Of a stretch of DNA of 64,000 nt, positions 44,172 through 52,541 are shown in pieces (positions within the stretch are counted from its first letter, which is position 1; each line of letters opens with the position of its first letter). The stretch lies in the NCBI GenBank assembly GCA_002428995.1, contig DIYJ01000005.1:344474-408473 (forward strand), read 5' to 3'. The position numbers and the translations under genes were made by a program. Source of the stretch: Flavobacteriales bacterium UBA6057 (lineage in GTDB: Bacteria; Bacteroidota; Bacteroidia; Flavobacteriales_G; Salibacteraceae). The notes under the pieces were generated by a model. That model had not been told where the DNA came from. It made no database searches and saw only the letters and a program-made list of their open reading frames with translations.

Positions 44172-44672
44172 ATGGAAGCGAATGCCTGGCATATAGCCCA
44201 CACTCCGTTGGGATGGATGAAATTCGAAGGAGACTCTTCTTTCATCCGGCAATGCCATTGGATTGATGAAGAAGAGGCGGTGATTGGTGGCGCCAAGGAA
44301 AAGCCGGAATGGCAGGATCAGCTGGAAGCGCAGCTAAAGGAGTACTTCGATAAACAGCGGCAGGATTTCAACCTTCCCGTAGATCCACAAGGCACGGAGT
44401 TCCAGCAGGTAGTTTGGACCCGACTGCGCGAGATTCCGCACGGAGAAACCAATTCGTACCTGGACCTGGCAAAAGAATTTGGCAACCGAGACTTGAGCCA
44501 GGCAGTCGGCAATGCCGTGGGGGCAAATCCTTTATTGCTTTTAATTCCATGTCACCGGGTAATCGGTACCAACGGCTCACTTACGGGCTACGCAGGAGGG
44601 CTGGACAAAAAGCAGTGGCTGCTCGAACATGAAGATGCACTGAATCCCGAGCGTCAACTCCGGCTATTCTAG
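44172..44672 (+). CDS. ogt: Methylated-DNA--protein-cysteine methyltransferase
   Basis: 166 residues from ATG 44172 (a GTG at 44166 would add two). The C-terminal domain has GTEFQQVVWTRLREIPHGET, then the suicidal-cysteine motif LLLIPCHRVIG and LTGYAGGLDKKQWLLEHE. Repairs O6-alkylguanine and O4-alkylthymine by irreversible transfer to its own cysteine. No AdaA regulatory domain is present. Confidence 0.94.
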   Translation: MEANAWHIAHTPLGWMKFEGDSSFIRQCHWIDEEEAVIGGAKEKPEWQDQLEAQLKEYFDKQRQDFNLPVDPQGTEFQQVVWTRLREIPHGETNSYLDLAKEFGNRDLSQAVGNAVGANPLLLLIPCHRVIGTNGSLTGYAGGLDKKQWLLEHEDALNPERQLRLF

Positions 44673-44690
44673 ACGAACGCTATCATCAAT

Positions 44691-46097
44691 TTACCAGGAT
44701 GGGCAATCCTCAATGCTTGGATTATGCCATTTGAAGAGATCGCGGAATCGGAAACCCGCTCCGGGTGTGTTATCGGAGGTTTTGCACTTCCGACTGCGAT
44801 TGAAGGGAATGCGGAAATGCACGTAAATGTCTGCCGGATACATGTCTCTTCGAATGATGTAGGACAGCACATTTTCCGTTCCAATGCTCAGGCCGGAGAC
44901 GCGGAAGAAAACACCCAACTGAGGAACGGAGTAATTGATCAACGAAATGGGAACTCCGAGAGTGAAAACCTTGCGTTCGAATCTTGGAGTTACGGCTAGC
45001 ATGTTGGCACGCTCCGCCCACAATCCTGAAGCACGGGCAATGCGCTGAACAAGTAGCGCATTGAAAAAGATGCCCTGGCCGTAGTTGTAGTCGAACTGCG
45101 CTGTTAAGGCCCAGGGAGCCGTGGTCGTGTAGGCGCGGTTTTCAAAAGACAAATCATCTGTACTTGAGAAGCCACTGAACTGCAAGCTGTTAACCAAATC
45201 GGTAGCATCTTGCCCCGTATTGTAGCGCGATATCTGTGCATCCTTTCGGTAACGGATGTATCCAATATCCGCGAGGGCTACAGACAGTTTGTAGCGATAA
45301 GGAATGGTGACGCAGCGTTCAGCCCTACCGTGAGGAGTGTAGTGCGTCACATCTCCCAGCATCTTCTTGTAAGTCACTCCAATGCTCAATCCCCAACCTC
45401 CACCGGCATTAAATGCTATCGGAGTATACGCGCCAATGCCATTGGCAGTGATGAACGTACTGCTCGTATCTGCTACTGCCAGCTCTGCGTCTCGGGCCGT
45501 AAATGCTCCATGCCCGAGCCCCACGTACCGCTTCAATGTTCCTCCTACGGTGATCAGGTCTCGATCGAAATTGTAGATCATGCGGGCATAGCTGAATCCA
45601 ACTTCAGCCCAACCGCCTCCCTTGATGCGAGCACGTGTCATCTCTCGTTGCCCCGTAAACTGATCACTGACCTCTTCTCCGGCAATGTTTTTCAAAGCCT
45701 CCGTAGGAAGCCGCTTGCTATTGGCTACGGCCCGGCCGGCCACGTGAAAACCAAAGGCATTCTTACCCAGCGAAATAGAAGCCGAAGGAAGCATCGCCAA
45801 TGCATCCACCTGAATCCAGTTTTGGTCGCGGTCGGTCCTGAACATCCGATCTCCGATAGACCCCGGAGAACGCAGGGTAGAGTTCTCGAAATACATGGTG
45901 TTGGACTGGAGATAGAAACCAAACCCCGCCAAGTGAATATCGAGCCACGGACGCTGGTCTGCAATCACAGAGGGATTGAGAAGCATGCCGTTCACCGGAG
46001 TGTAGTTGTCAATGGCAGTTCCTATCCGTTCCTGTGAAGTTGCGGTATGCATCCAGTGCATGATCACGAACATCAAACCAAGAATCCGATAAGTCAT
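44691..46097 (-). CDS. DUF5723 outer-membrane protein
   Basis: 468 residues. Signal peptide about 1-20 (MHTATSQ). The opening of the mature protein, DNYTPVNGMLLNPSVIAD, followed by a long series of beta strands with repeated aromatic ends (FGFYLQSNTMYF, AGRAVANSKRL, FRIPFNRSRKC near the end), fits DUF5723, a PorV/FadL-like barrel family of Bacteroidota. Function unknown. -7 TATTTTCG ends 5 nt before the ATG. The 275-codon plus-strand frame opposite is a shadow. Confidence 0.8.
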   Translation of the reverse strand: MTYRILGLMFVIMHWMHTATSQERIGTAIDNYTPVNGMLLNPSVIADQRPWLDIHLAGFGFYLQSNTMYFENSTLRSPGSIGDRMFRTDRDQNWIQVDALAMLPSASISLGKNAFGFHVAGRAVANSKRLPTEALKNIAGEEVSDQFTGQREMTRARIKGGGWAEVGFSYARMIYNFDRDLITVGGTLKRYVGLGHGAFTARDAELAVADTSSTFITANGIGAYTPIAFNAGGGWGLSIGVTYKKMLGDVTHYTPHGRAERCVTIPYRYKLSVALADIGYIRYRKDAQISRYNTGQDATDLVNSLQFSGFSSTDDLSFENRAYTTTAPWALTAQFDYNYGQGIFFNALLVQRIARASGLWAERANMLAVTPRFERKVFTLGVPISLINYSVPQLGVFFRVSGLSIGTENVLSYIIRRDMYPADIYVHFRIPFNRSRKCKTSDNTPGAGFRFRDLFKWHNPSIEDCPSW

Positions 46098-46102
46098 TGG
46101 CG

Positions 46103-46110
46103 CGAAAATA
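46103..46110 (-). promoter_or_regulatory. -7 element TATTTTCG abutting the DUF5723 start
   Basis: TAnnTTCG on the minus strand followed by CGCCA and ATG at 46097. Confidence 0.5.
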
Positions 46111-46255
46111 AATTCATCCCAAACTTCGGGGGCGGTTTAGTTCAGAAAGTAATCTTAAAACGCAACGATTGGCCTTTTGAGTATGCATAGGATTCAAAGA
46201 AGCGCCTCAGACTTCACCCGGGCAGGACTACCTTCGTTCTCTCAATTCCTTGTCC

Positions 46256-47935
46256 ATGCGCCCATTCATCTTTAGCCTACTCGCTTGCTCATTGCTACTC
46301 AGCGGATGTGGTTTTCTGGGTTTGAACCCAAAACGAAAAACTCCGAGAAAGCCGGGGAAGTATCCCACATTCACCAGACAGGACTCGCTTCAGGGAGCTT
46401 ATCATGACGTGAGAAGCAACAATGATGTCACACACTATGACCTCACATTGGACATTGACCCCGAAAACAGATACCTGAAGGGCGAGGTGATCATCAGCAT
46501 GAAGGCCTTGCGAGAAGTTCAAAAACTTCAGATCGATCTGTTTGAGAACATGCAGATCAATTCCATCACAAGCAGCGCTGGGGAGCTGAGCTATGCGCGC
46601 AATGGCATTGCCATCAACATTGAACTGGCGTCACAGATAAATGCCGGATCAGATTTCACGGTGACCATTAATTATGAAGGCAAGCCGATCAAGGCGAAGC
46701 GACCGCCCTGGAACGGTGGTTTTGTATGGAAAAAGGATGAGAGCAAGAATCCTTTTGTGGGTGTGGCCTGTGAGCTGAAAGGCGCCAGCTTGTGGTGGCC
46801 GATGAAGGATCACTTGATGGATGAGCCGGACAGCGTGGACCTTCACTTTTCGGTGCCGGAAGACCTCTTCTGCGTGAGCAATGGACAGCTCCGCTCACAA
46901 CGGAAAGAGAATGGCAAGGCTTACTTCGATTGGCATGTGAGCTATCCCATCAACGGATACAACGTGACGGTTTATGTAGGTGACTACACTCACTTCAGCA
47001 TGCCATACAAAGGCTTGGAAGACGATTTTCAGCTTGATTTCTACGTATTGCCGGAGCATCTGGAGCAGGCCAAGCAGCAATTCAAGCAGGCGCCTCAATC
47101 GCTGCAGGCCTACGAAGAATACTTCGGAGCTTATCCCTGGCCGGCAGATGGCTACAAGCTGGTGGAAAGCCCCTATGCTGGCATGGAACATCAGAGCGCC
47201 ATTGCCTACGGTGAGAAATTCCGAAATGGTGGTTTTGGAAGTTTCGATTACATCATTGTACACGAAACGGCACACGAGTGGTGGGGAAACAGCATCACAG
47301 CGACAGACTTTTCAGAGGCTTGGATTCATGAGGGATTTGCTACCTATAGCGAGGCGCTCATGGAAGAGCGGTTCAAAGGCAAAGAAGCTTATCAGCGTTA
47401 CATCGGCCTCACTTCGATGTTCATTCGAAATCAACGTCCCATCATCGGCCCAAGGGATGTGAAATTCTGGGATTTCCACGACAATGACCTTTACATGAAA
47501 GGCGCTGCCTTTTTGCACACACTTCGGGTGGTTCTGAATGATGACGCTTTGTTTCTGGATATTCTCAAGAGCTTTTACCAGGAGTATCAGCGCGGGTTCG
47601 CCACCACTGATGACTTCTTGAAACTGGTCAATACCAAAACAGGAACTGACTATGGATACCTGTTTGATCAATACCTCTATGCCAGAGCCTGCCCGGAACT
47701 AGAATTTGCATTTCGCTACAATGTCGTCACCAACAAAAGTGAATTCATCTGCCGCTGGACGAATGTCAATGAAGACTTCAAAATGCCCGTTTACCTGGGC
47801 GTAGGTGGGAAAAACGTAGCAGTCATTCCATCCTCAGAAGTACAAACCTTTGAATTGGAATCATCCACCATCAAGGTGAATCCGAGGGACGCCTACATGA
47901 AACTCACGGAGAACGATAAGCTAGGTGGTAAATGA
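46256..47935 (+). CDS. M1-family zinc metallopeptidase (aminopeptidase) lipoprotein
   Basis: 559 residues from ATG 46256 (a TTG two codons earlier is possible). The leader ends LLLSGC, a lipobox. The N-terminal beta domain HYDLTLDIDPENRYLKGEV is typical of M1 enzymes; the exopeptidase loop is GMEHQSAIAYG, and the zinc site is HETAHEWWGNS with the third ligand in EAWIHEGFATY (HExxH-x18-E). It should cleave N-terminal residues from peptides at the cell envelope. The ERAP-like C-terminal domain is short or absent, as in many bacterial members. Confidence 0.92.
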   Translation: MRPFIFSLLACSLLLSGCGFLGLNPKRKTPRKPGKYPTFTRQDSLQGAYHDVRSNNDVTHYDLTLDIDPENRYLKGEVIISMKALREVQKLQIDLFENMQINSITSSAGELSYARNGIAINIELASQINAGSDFTVTINYEGKPIKAKRPPWNGGFVWKKDESKNPFVGVACELKGASLWWPMKDHLMDEPDSVDLHFSVPEDLFCVSNGQLRSQRKENGKAYFDWHVSYPINGYNVTVYVGDYTHFSMPYKGLEDDFQLDFYVLPEHLEQAKQQFKQAPQSLQAYEEYFGAYPWPADGYKLVESPYAGMEHQSAIAYGEKFRNGGFGSFDYIIVHETAHEWWGNSITATDFSEAWIHEGFATYSEALMEERFKGKEAYQRYIGLTSMFIRNQRPIIGPRDVKFWDFHDNDLYMKGAAFLHTLRVVLNDDALFLDILKSFYQEYQRGFATTDDFLKLVNTKTGTDYGYLFDQYLYARACPELEFAFRYNVVTNKSEFICRWTNVNEDFKMPVYLGVGGKNVAVIPSSEVQTFELESSTIKVNPRDAYMKLTENDKLGGK

Positions 47936-48318
47936 GATACTACAGCACTCGCTAACACCATCATTCATAAGCTGTTAGTACAAATCAGATCCTGAGCATT
48001 GATTGGAAACAATGAAAACTTGTCGTTAGCCTTTCCATTATCGAAGCTCACTGATCCAATATTTTAGCCAGAGCATTGGGAGGCGAAACGTATGAATCAA
48101 AGGATTTAGTCGACCAGCTCTGCCATTCAGAAGATTGAAAATCAGACGACTGAGGGGCGTCAGGGAAACACATGACGCTTGTCAGTGATCCATCAGCTGT
48201 TGTGTTTACAACTAGTAAAGAAATCAGAGTTTAAGCATCCCTGGAATAGCTCTTATTTCGCGGCCGCAAATTCAATCAGACAATCGGAGCGGAATGCTTC
48301 GGACGAATATAATCAACT
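47936..48318. other. Intergenic region before the propeller-type T9SS gene
   Basis: 383 nt without a supported gene. It contains a short inverted repeat gcgtca/tgacgc (48157-48178, no T-run) and, near its end, TTATTTCGCGGCCGC (48253-48267). This may be the promoter -7 region with a GC-rich start for the gene at 48319; the GCGGCCGC is a natural NotI site. Confidence 0.45.
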
Positions 48319-49884
48319 ATGAAAAACAACATCATCATTATTGCTTTTCTGATCATGACGATCAGTGCCGCGGCTCAATCCTGGCAGACGGTAGGCGAAG
48401 AGAATTTCATCTCAACGGGCCCATTTTTAAGCCTGGAGGTGAACAACAACACCCAGTACGTGGCGGTGCGAAACCCCAACGCTAATGTGAAGCGGTATGA
48501 CCCAACATTCCACAACGGATGGCGCACTGTTGGGAATGCTGATTTAAGCCCGGGACTGGCCAGTTACATGCGCCTGGGCTTTGAAAACGACACTCCATAC
48601 ATTGTTTACACTGATGCAACAAATGGAGAGCGAGCTACGGTAATGAAGATGGAAGGTGGTACATGGACACAGGTCGGAAGCCCGCTGAGCCCGTTTGACG
48701 CGCGACACACTGATATCGTATTCGATGGATCTACTCCATACGTGGTTTACAGGGATGTTGGTTTGTTTCCCGGTGACCTCGTAGTTAAGTCCTTTGATGG
48801 AACCGCATGGCAAAGTGTAGGCCTGGATGGCTTCAGCGATGGTGAAAGCGCGGAATCGAAAATTGAGATCATTGGAGGTGAGCCTTATGTTGCCTACAAG
48901 GACTTCTTCAACGGAGGCGGTGTAACCGTTCAAAAGTTCAACGGCACTTCCTGGGATACAGTGGGAACACAAAGCTTCTCCGCAGGAGATGTCAACTTCC
49001 TTGAATTCACGTTTGACGGCACCACTCCTTATGTGGCTTACAGAGATGAAGCAAATGACGGTAAGGCTACGGTGATGATGTTTGACGGAACGAACTGGGT
49101 TACCCTTGGCCAGGCAGGGTTTACAGCCGGAGGAATTTCGAGCGTGGACATTGAAGTGTCTGGAGGCGACCCTTATGTGGTGTTCAATCAATTGGGGGCG
49201 GAAGTGAAGGCTTCGTTGATGCGGTTTGACGGTACCAACTGGGTGTTGGTAGGCGAAGATCAGTTCAACAATGGAGACGCAAACGATGTGCAGCTCGAAT
49301 TCATCAACGATATTCCCGTTGTAGCGCATTCAGGAACCACGGTGATGCAACTCTGCTCACCGCTCAACACGAATACTTCACTGGAAGACTCGACCATCAC
49401 TGCCGAAGAAGCAAATGCCCTGATGTATCAGTGGGGATTGTGCAACAATGGCGCTTTCAGCAGCATCATTGACGGAGAAACAGACCAATCATATACCGCT
49501 GAATTCCTGCCAAACGATTTTGCGGTTATCATCAATCAATTCGGTTGCCTCGACACCTCTGCATGTGTAACGGTTGAAGCTCCTGTAGACACAACCGACA
49601 CCAACACCGGAGGAGGCACCAATGGAATACTTGAACGAGGAGCAGAATCCTTTACCATCTATCCTAATCCCGCTGCGGACTTCTTCACCATTAAATCCAA
49701 CAGCGAGGGTAGCAGAGCAATGAAAGTTACGGTGATGACCCTTTCAGGATCCATCGTTTTCGATTGGCAGGGAAACCTGTCTGCTCAAAGAAGGTTTGAC
49801 GTTGCACACCTGCAAAAGGGCATCTACATCATCCAGGTGACGGAAGATGGCATGACCTCACTTCAAAAGCTCATCAAGTCTTAG
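48319..49884 (+). CDS. T9SS-secreted seven-bladed propeller protein
   Basis: 521 residues. Signal peptide about 1-20 (TISAAAQ). From about 35 to 350 there are seven blade-like repeats of about 46 residues, each with a strand such as TPYVVYRD, EPYVAYKD, TPYVAYRD or DPYVVFN and a turn such as FDGTNWVTLGQAGF. Then come an Ig-like linker with four cysteines, an acidic/threonine hinge (DTTDTNTGGGTNG) and a type A T9SS sorting domain (FTIYPNPAADFFTIK to SLQKLIKS). Probably a cell-surface binding protein; no enzyme motif. A terminator follows. Confidence 0.83.
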   Translation: MKNNIIIIAFLIMTISAAAQSWQTVGEENFISTGPFLSLEVNNNTQYVAVRNPNANVKRYDPTFHNGWRTVGNADLSPGLASYMRLGFENDTPYIVYTDATNGERATVMKMEGGTWTQVGSPLSPFDARHTDIVFDGSTPYVVYRDVGLFPGDLVVKSFDGTAWQSVGLDGFSDGESAESKIEIIGGEPYVAYKDFFNGGGVTVQKFNGTSWDTVGTQSFSAGDVNFLEFTFDGTTPYVAYRDEANDGKATVMMFDGTNWVTLGQAGFTAGGISSVDIEVSGGDPYVVFNQLGAEVKASLMRFDGTNWVLVGEDQFNNGDANDVQLEFINDIPVVAHSGTTVMQLCSPLNTNTSLEDSTITAEEANALMYQWGLCNNGAFSSIIDGETDQSYTAEFLPNDFAVIINQFGCLDTSACVTVEAPVDTTDTNTGGGTNGILERGAESFTIYPNPAADFFTIKSNSEGSRAMKVTVMTLSGSIVFDWQGNLSAQRRFDVAHLQKGIYIIQVTEDGMTSLQKLIKS

Positions 49885-49921
49885 GGGACAAACAATCCCT
49901 TTCAAGGTCTTTCAAATAACA

Positions 49922-49972
49922 GAGGCTGATGGTTGTTCGCCAACGTGCGGTAACTGTCAGCCTCCTTTTTTT
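49922..49972 (+). terminator. Rho-independent terminator of the propeller gene
   Basis: Stem gaggctga (49922-49929) and tcagcctc (49957-49964) with a smaller gttg/caac hairpin inside the loop, followed by C and seven T. It runs into the 3' end of the convergent YdeI-like gene. Confidence 0.75.
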
Positions 49973-50481
49973 GCCCTTTGGTTAGCGGCCTTCAGCTGCT
50001 CATTCATACGCTTGAAGTCAATGCCGCCTCTTTCTTCCACTAAGTGATTGGTCATGACCAGCGCCCTTCTGATCTTGATCTCGGAGCTCTTCACATTGTC
50101 TGTCCAATAGATGAGCGTTCGCTGCTTGCCCGGTGTGAGCGCATGAAAATATTCCCGCGCCTGGTCTTCCTGATTGAGCACCTCGCGCAATTCATCGCTC
50201 ATGGGCATGCCGTATTCGGAGCGATCCTTTTCAAGGCTCAGATGAACCACCTGCCCGAGTACAATGCCGAGCTTTTTCCTCCGCTGATCGTTGAGCAACA
50301 CAAAGTAGTTTGTGCTGCCTCCGGGCATGAGCCCGCAGTGGAAACTCAACTTTCCCTCCACCGTGCAAATCACCCTGCGGTCGTCCCCCTCGATGAATTG
50401 CTCGGCTACCTCATCGGGAACGGGTACGAAGTAGTACCATACCTTGCTGTCCAATCGCTGAAGCGGAGCTGAAAATTCCAT
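49957..50481 (-). CDS. YdeI/OmpD-associated-like (DUF1905) protein, second copy
   Basis: 174 residues. N-terminal DUF1905 domain (WYYFVPVPDEVAEQF, FHCGLMPGGSTNYFVLL) and helical YdeI tail (FHALTPGKQRTLIYWT) as in the protein at 12635, with a longer basic end (ANQRAKKGG). Role unknown. A -7 box TAGCTTTG (50487-50494) ends 5 nt before the ATG, implying a leaderless mRNA. Confidence 0.75.
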   Translation of the reverse strand: MEFSAPLQRLDSKVWYYFVPVPDEVAEQFIEGDDRRVICTVEGKLSFHCGLMPGGSTNYFVLLNDQRRKKLGIVLGQVVHLSLEKDRSEYGMPMSDELREVLNQEDQAREYFHALTPGKQRTLIYWTDNVKSSEIKIRRALVMTNHLVEERGGIDFKRMNEQLKAANQRAKKGG

Positions 50482-50486
50482 GTGAA

Positions 50487-50494
50487 CAAAGCTA
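50487..50494 (-). promoter_or_regulatory. -7 element TAGCTTTG abutting the second YdeI-like gene
   Basis: A perfect TAnnTTTG on the minus strand followed by TTCAC and ATG at 50481. Confidence 0.5.
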
Positions 50495-50642
50495 TCAAGT
50501 CGATCAACATTAACAATGAGGCCGTTGCTGAGCCTTTAAACGATGGCTGGTCAACCGTCCTTCTGAATGACTGACTTGCCAAAAAATGCCAATTCCAGAA
50601 ACCAGCCTGAGGGAAGCGTGTTTGTCGTGAAAACATCAAAAA

Positions 50643-50957
50643 ATGCTCACCGTAGTCACCGCTCTTCTCGTTTCCATCCTGCAAGCAGGCCCAACAGATT
50701 ATGTTCATTTCACATTGCGCAATGAAAGCACGCGAAGCATCCCCCTGATCATTCCTGACGTTATGAACCCCAACCTCTCCCCTATGTCCAACAGCGGTGT
50801 CAACCTTAAGGTGGGGCAAGAGATTTACTTCTTTCCCAAAGGGCAGAAAAAACGAGGGCACAAAGAACTCCTGCTCATTGTGGATGAGTCTTTACAGGAT
50901 AAAGTGCTGAAGGTGAACGAACTGATTCGAATTCGAAAGCGGGAGCTGGAGGAATAG
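50643..50957 (+). CDS. Small secreted hypothetical protein
   Basis: 104 residues. A short hydrophobic leader (TVVTALLVSILQAG) is followed by a small beta domain (VHFTLRNESTRSIPLII, GVNLKVGQEIYFF) and a basic helical tail (VNELIRIRKRELEE). No family recognised. It is followed after 63 nt by another secreted protein on the same strand. Confidence 0.55.
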   Translation: MLTVVTALLVSILQAGPTDYVHFTLRNESTRSIPLIIPDVMNPNLSPMSNSGVNLKVGQEIYFFPKGQKKRGHKELLLIVDESLQDKVLKVNELIRIRKRELEE

Positions 50958-51020
50958 AGATGAGAAACACGAATGGAACGAAAGGGTCACTCAGTCGCCA
51001 CAGATGCTAAATTTACCGCC

Positions 51021-51689
51021 ATGAAGCATTTCGTTGGAGTCCTTTTCGCGGTGATGATCGCCCTTTGTGGCTTCCAGGCTACCTCTGTGGCACAGTCCAC
51101 CGAGAGCGAGACTGGCTACGTAGCCTCAGATATTGATTCCATTCCTAGAGGATTTCTCTACCGAACTCTTCATTCGGACACCATGGAACATCGCTTTGCC
51201 GTGCGCTTGGGAATGCTGACATTGATCCATAATTCCTACAACATATTCGTTGAATACAGAGTGATGAGGCTGGCCGCGCTCCAATTTGAAGGGCAGCATT
51301 TCCGCTACAACCCCAATGCATGGTATGCAGAACACTATGGCATCCCGGGTAATAATCCAAGTTTAGAGCTCAACGGAACCATGACCATCAAGCTCTACTT
51401 CAAGGCATACCGCCAAATCCCCAAAGGCTCCTACATGGGTGGATTCCTTCGTGTGGGCACGCTGCAGGCCTGCGAGCGCGGTGACTGCGATTTTCCCGCA
51501 CAGAATGCTGGCTACGCAACCACTGGGGTCACCTTCGGCCATCAGTCTTCCTGGCGATTCATCACCAGTGACGGCTACATTTCTTTTGGAACACCCGTGG
51601 GAATTAATACTTCGAATGCCGCCTTCACGCTCATCAATTCCCCTACCCTGCTGGTCAGGTTTGGCATAGCGCTGGGGCTGACCATCTAA
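51021..51689 (+). CDS. Probable outer-membrane barrel protein
   Basis: 222 residues from ATG 51021. A near-consensus -7 TAAATTTA ends 5 nt before this ATG, which argues against the longer frame from 50973. Signal peptide about 1-24 (TSVAQS). The mature part has strand-like alternation (HRFAVRLGMLTLI, FVEYRVMRLAALQFE, TLLVRFGIALGLTI) and a small cysteine pair (ACERGDCD). No family recognised; a small barrel is the best guess. Confidence 0.58.
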   Translation: MKHFVGVLFAVMIALCGFQATSVAQSTESETGYVASDIDSIPRGFLYRTLHSDTMEHRFAVRLGMLTLIHNSYNIFVEYRVMRLAALQFEGQHFRYNPNAWYAEHYGIPGNNPSLELNGTMTIKLYFKAYRQIPKGSYMGGFLRVGTLQACERGDCDFPAQNAGYATTGVTFGHQSSWRFITSDGYISFGTPVGINTSNAAFTLINSPTLLVRFGIALGLTI

Positions 51690-51697
51690 CCGACTTC

Positions 51698-52456
51698 CTA
51701 TTTAGACTGCTGCAGGTACTCGCTTGTGGTGAGGATGCGTTCAATGTAAACGTCAGTGAACTTGCTGATTACAAATTCGCTTAGGCCTATGTGACGCTTG
51801 TTCTGCGCGTTCCAATCGTAGGTATACCCTAACTCTGTCCATGGATACTTCGTCAGCGGATCGCAGGGATAGTAGCGACCAATGCGCGTTTCGTTGATCC
51901 AGTTTACCCATGCTGTATCCAGGCTGTCCTGTCCATTCACATTTAGGTATTTGGTGAAGCATAGGTTGCACTCGCTGTCATTGATTTCGGGATCAGGACA
52001 TGGGCGCTTCAGGTCCTGAGGTCGAACCCACATCTCCACAAAGTGCGTGTAAACAGAAGTAGGCGGCAAACCAATGAGCTGCAACAAACGCATGTTGGTA
52101 TCAGCAGGGTTCAACGAGTGAAAACGATCCAGCAGTTGAGGGGATGCCGTCACCCAGATCTTCGACCATTTGCCCGTGTTGTAAACCCCGGTTTTAGGGA
52201 AGTAGGAAACATCTCCCTTCCAGGAAACGCACAAAACATAGTCCTCACCATTGATCTTTTTCCATTGTAATGCTTTGTTTGATGGATCAATCACCACCAG
52301 TTTATCGTATTGCTTGGCTGCGGTAGGAACTGCGGCATTCTCTACCGCTTCCAGGTACTGAGAGGCCAAATGGGCAGCATCAATGCTCTGAGCTTGCAAA
52401 TGGTAACAAAAGGCACAAAAAAGACAGGTCAGCAGGAAAGAGGAAAAGGGTTTCAT
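51698..52456 (-). CDS. Secreted hypothetical protein
   Basis: 252 residues from ATG 52456, which begins a clean signal peptide (LLTCLFCAFCYHLQAQS); the longer frame from 52510 does not. The mature part has a cysteine-rich centre (CPDPEINDSECNLCF) and several Trp/Tyr-rich segments (GLPPTSVYTHFVEMWV, DTAWVNWINETRIGRYYPC). Not recognised. It converges with the barrel gene at 51021. Confidence 0.58.
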   Translation of the reverse strand: MKPFSSFLLTCLFCAFCYHLQAQSIDAAHLASQYLEAVENAAVPTAAKQYDKLVVIDPSNKALQWKKINGEDYVLCVSWKGDVSYFPKTGVYNTGKWSKIWVTASPQLLDRFHSLNPADTNMRLLQLIGLPPTSVYTHFVEMWVRPQDLKRPCPDPEINDSECNLCFTKYLNVNGQDSLDTAWVNWINETRIGRYYPCDPLTKYPWTELGYTYDWNAQNKRHIGLSEFVISKFTDVYIERILTTSEYLQQSK

Positions 52457-52541
52457 GGTTGTAGGTTTTGCGGCCAAAATAGAACAACAAAACCGAACAG
52501 TTTTGCACAAACGTAAATCTACCCTATAGAAGGAAGATTAA

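Noticed and set aside
45210..46037. 275-codon plus-strand frame
   Set aside because: Antisense shadow of the DUF5723 gene, which has a signal peptide, barrel pattern and promoter.
48544..49329. 261-codon minus-strand frame
   Set aside because: Shadow of the repeated propeller blades; its own repeats only mirror the sense repeats.
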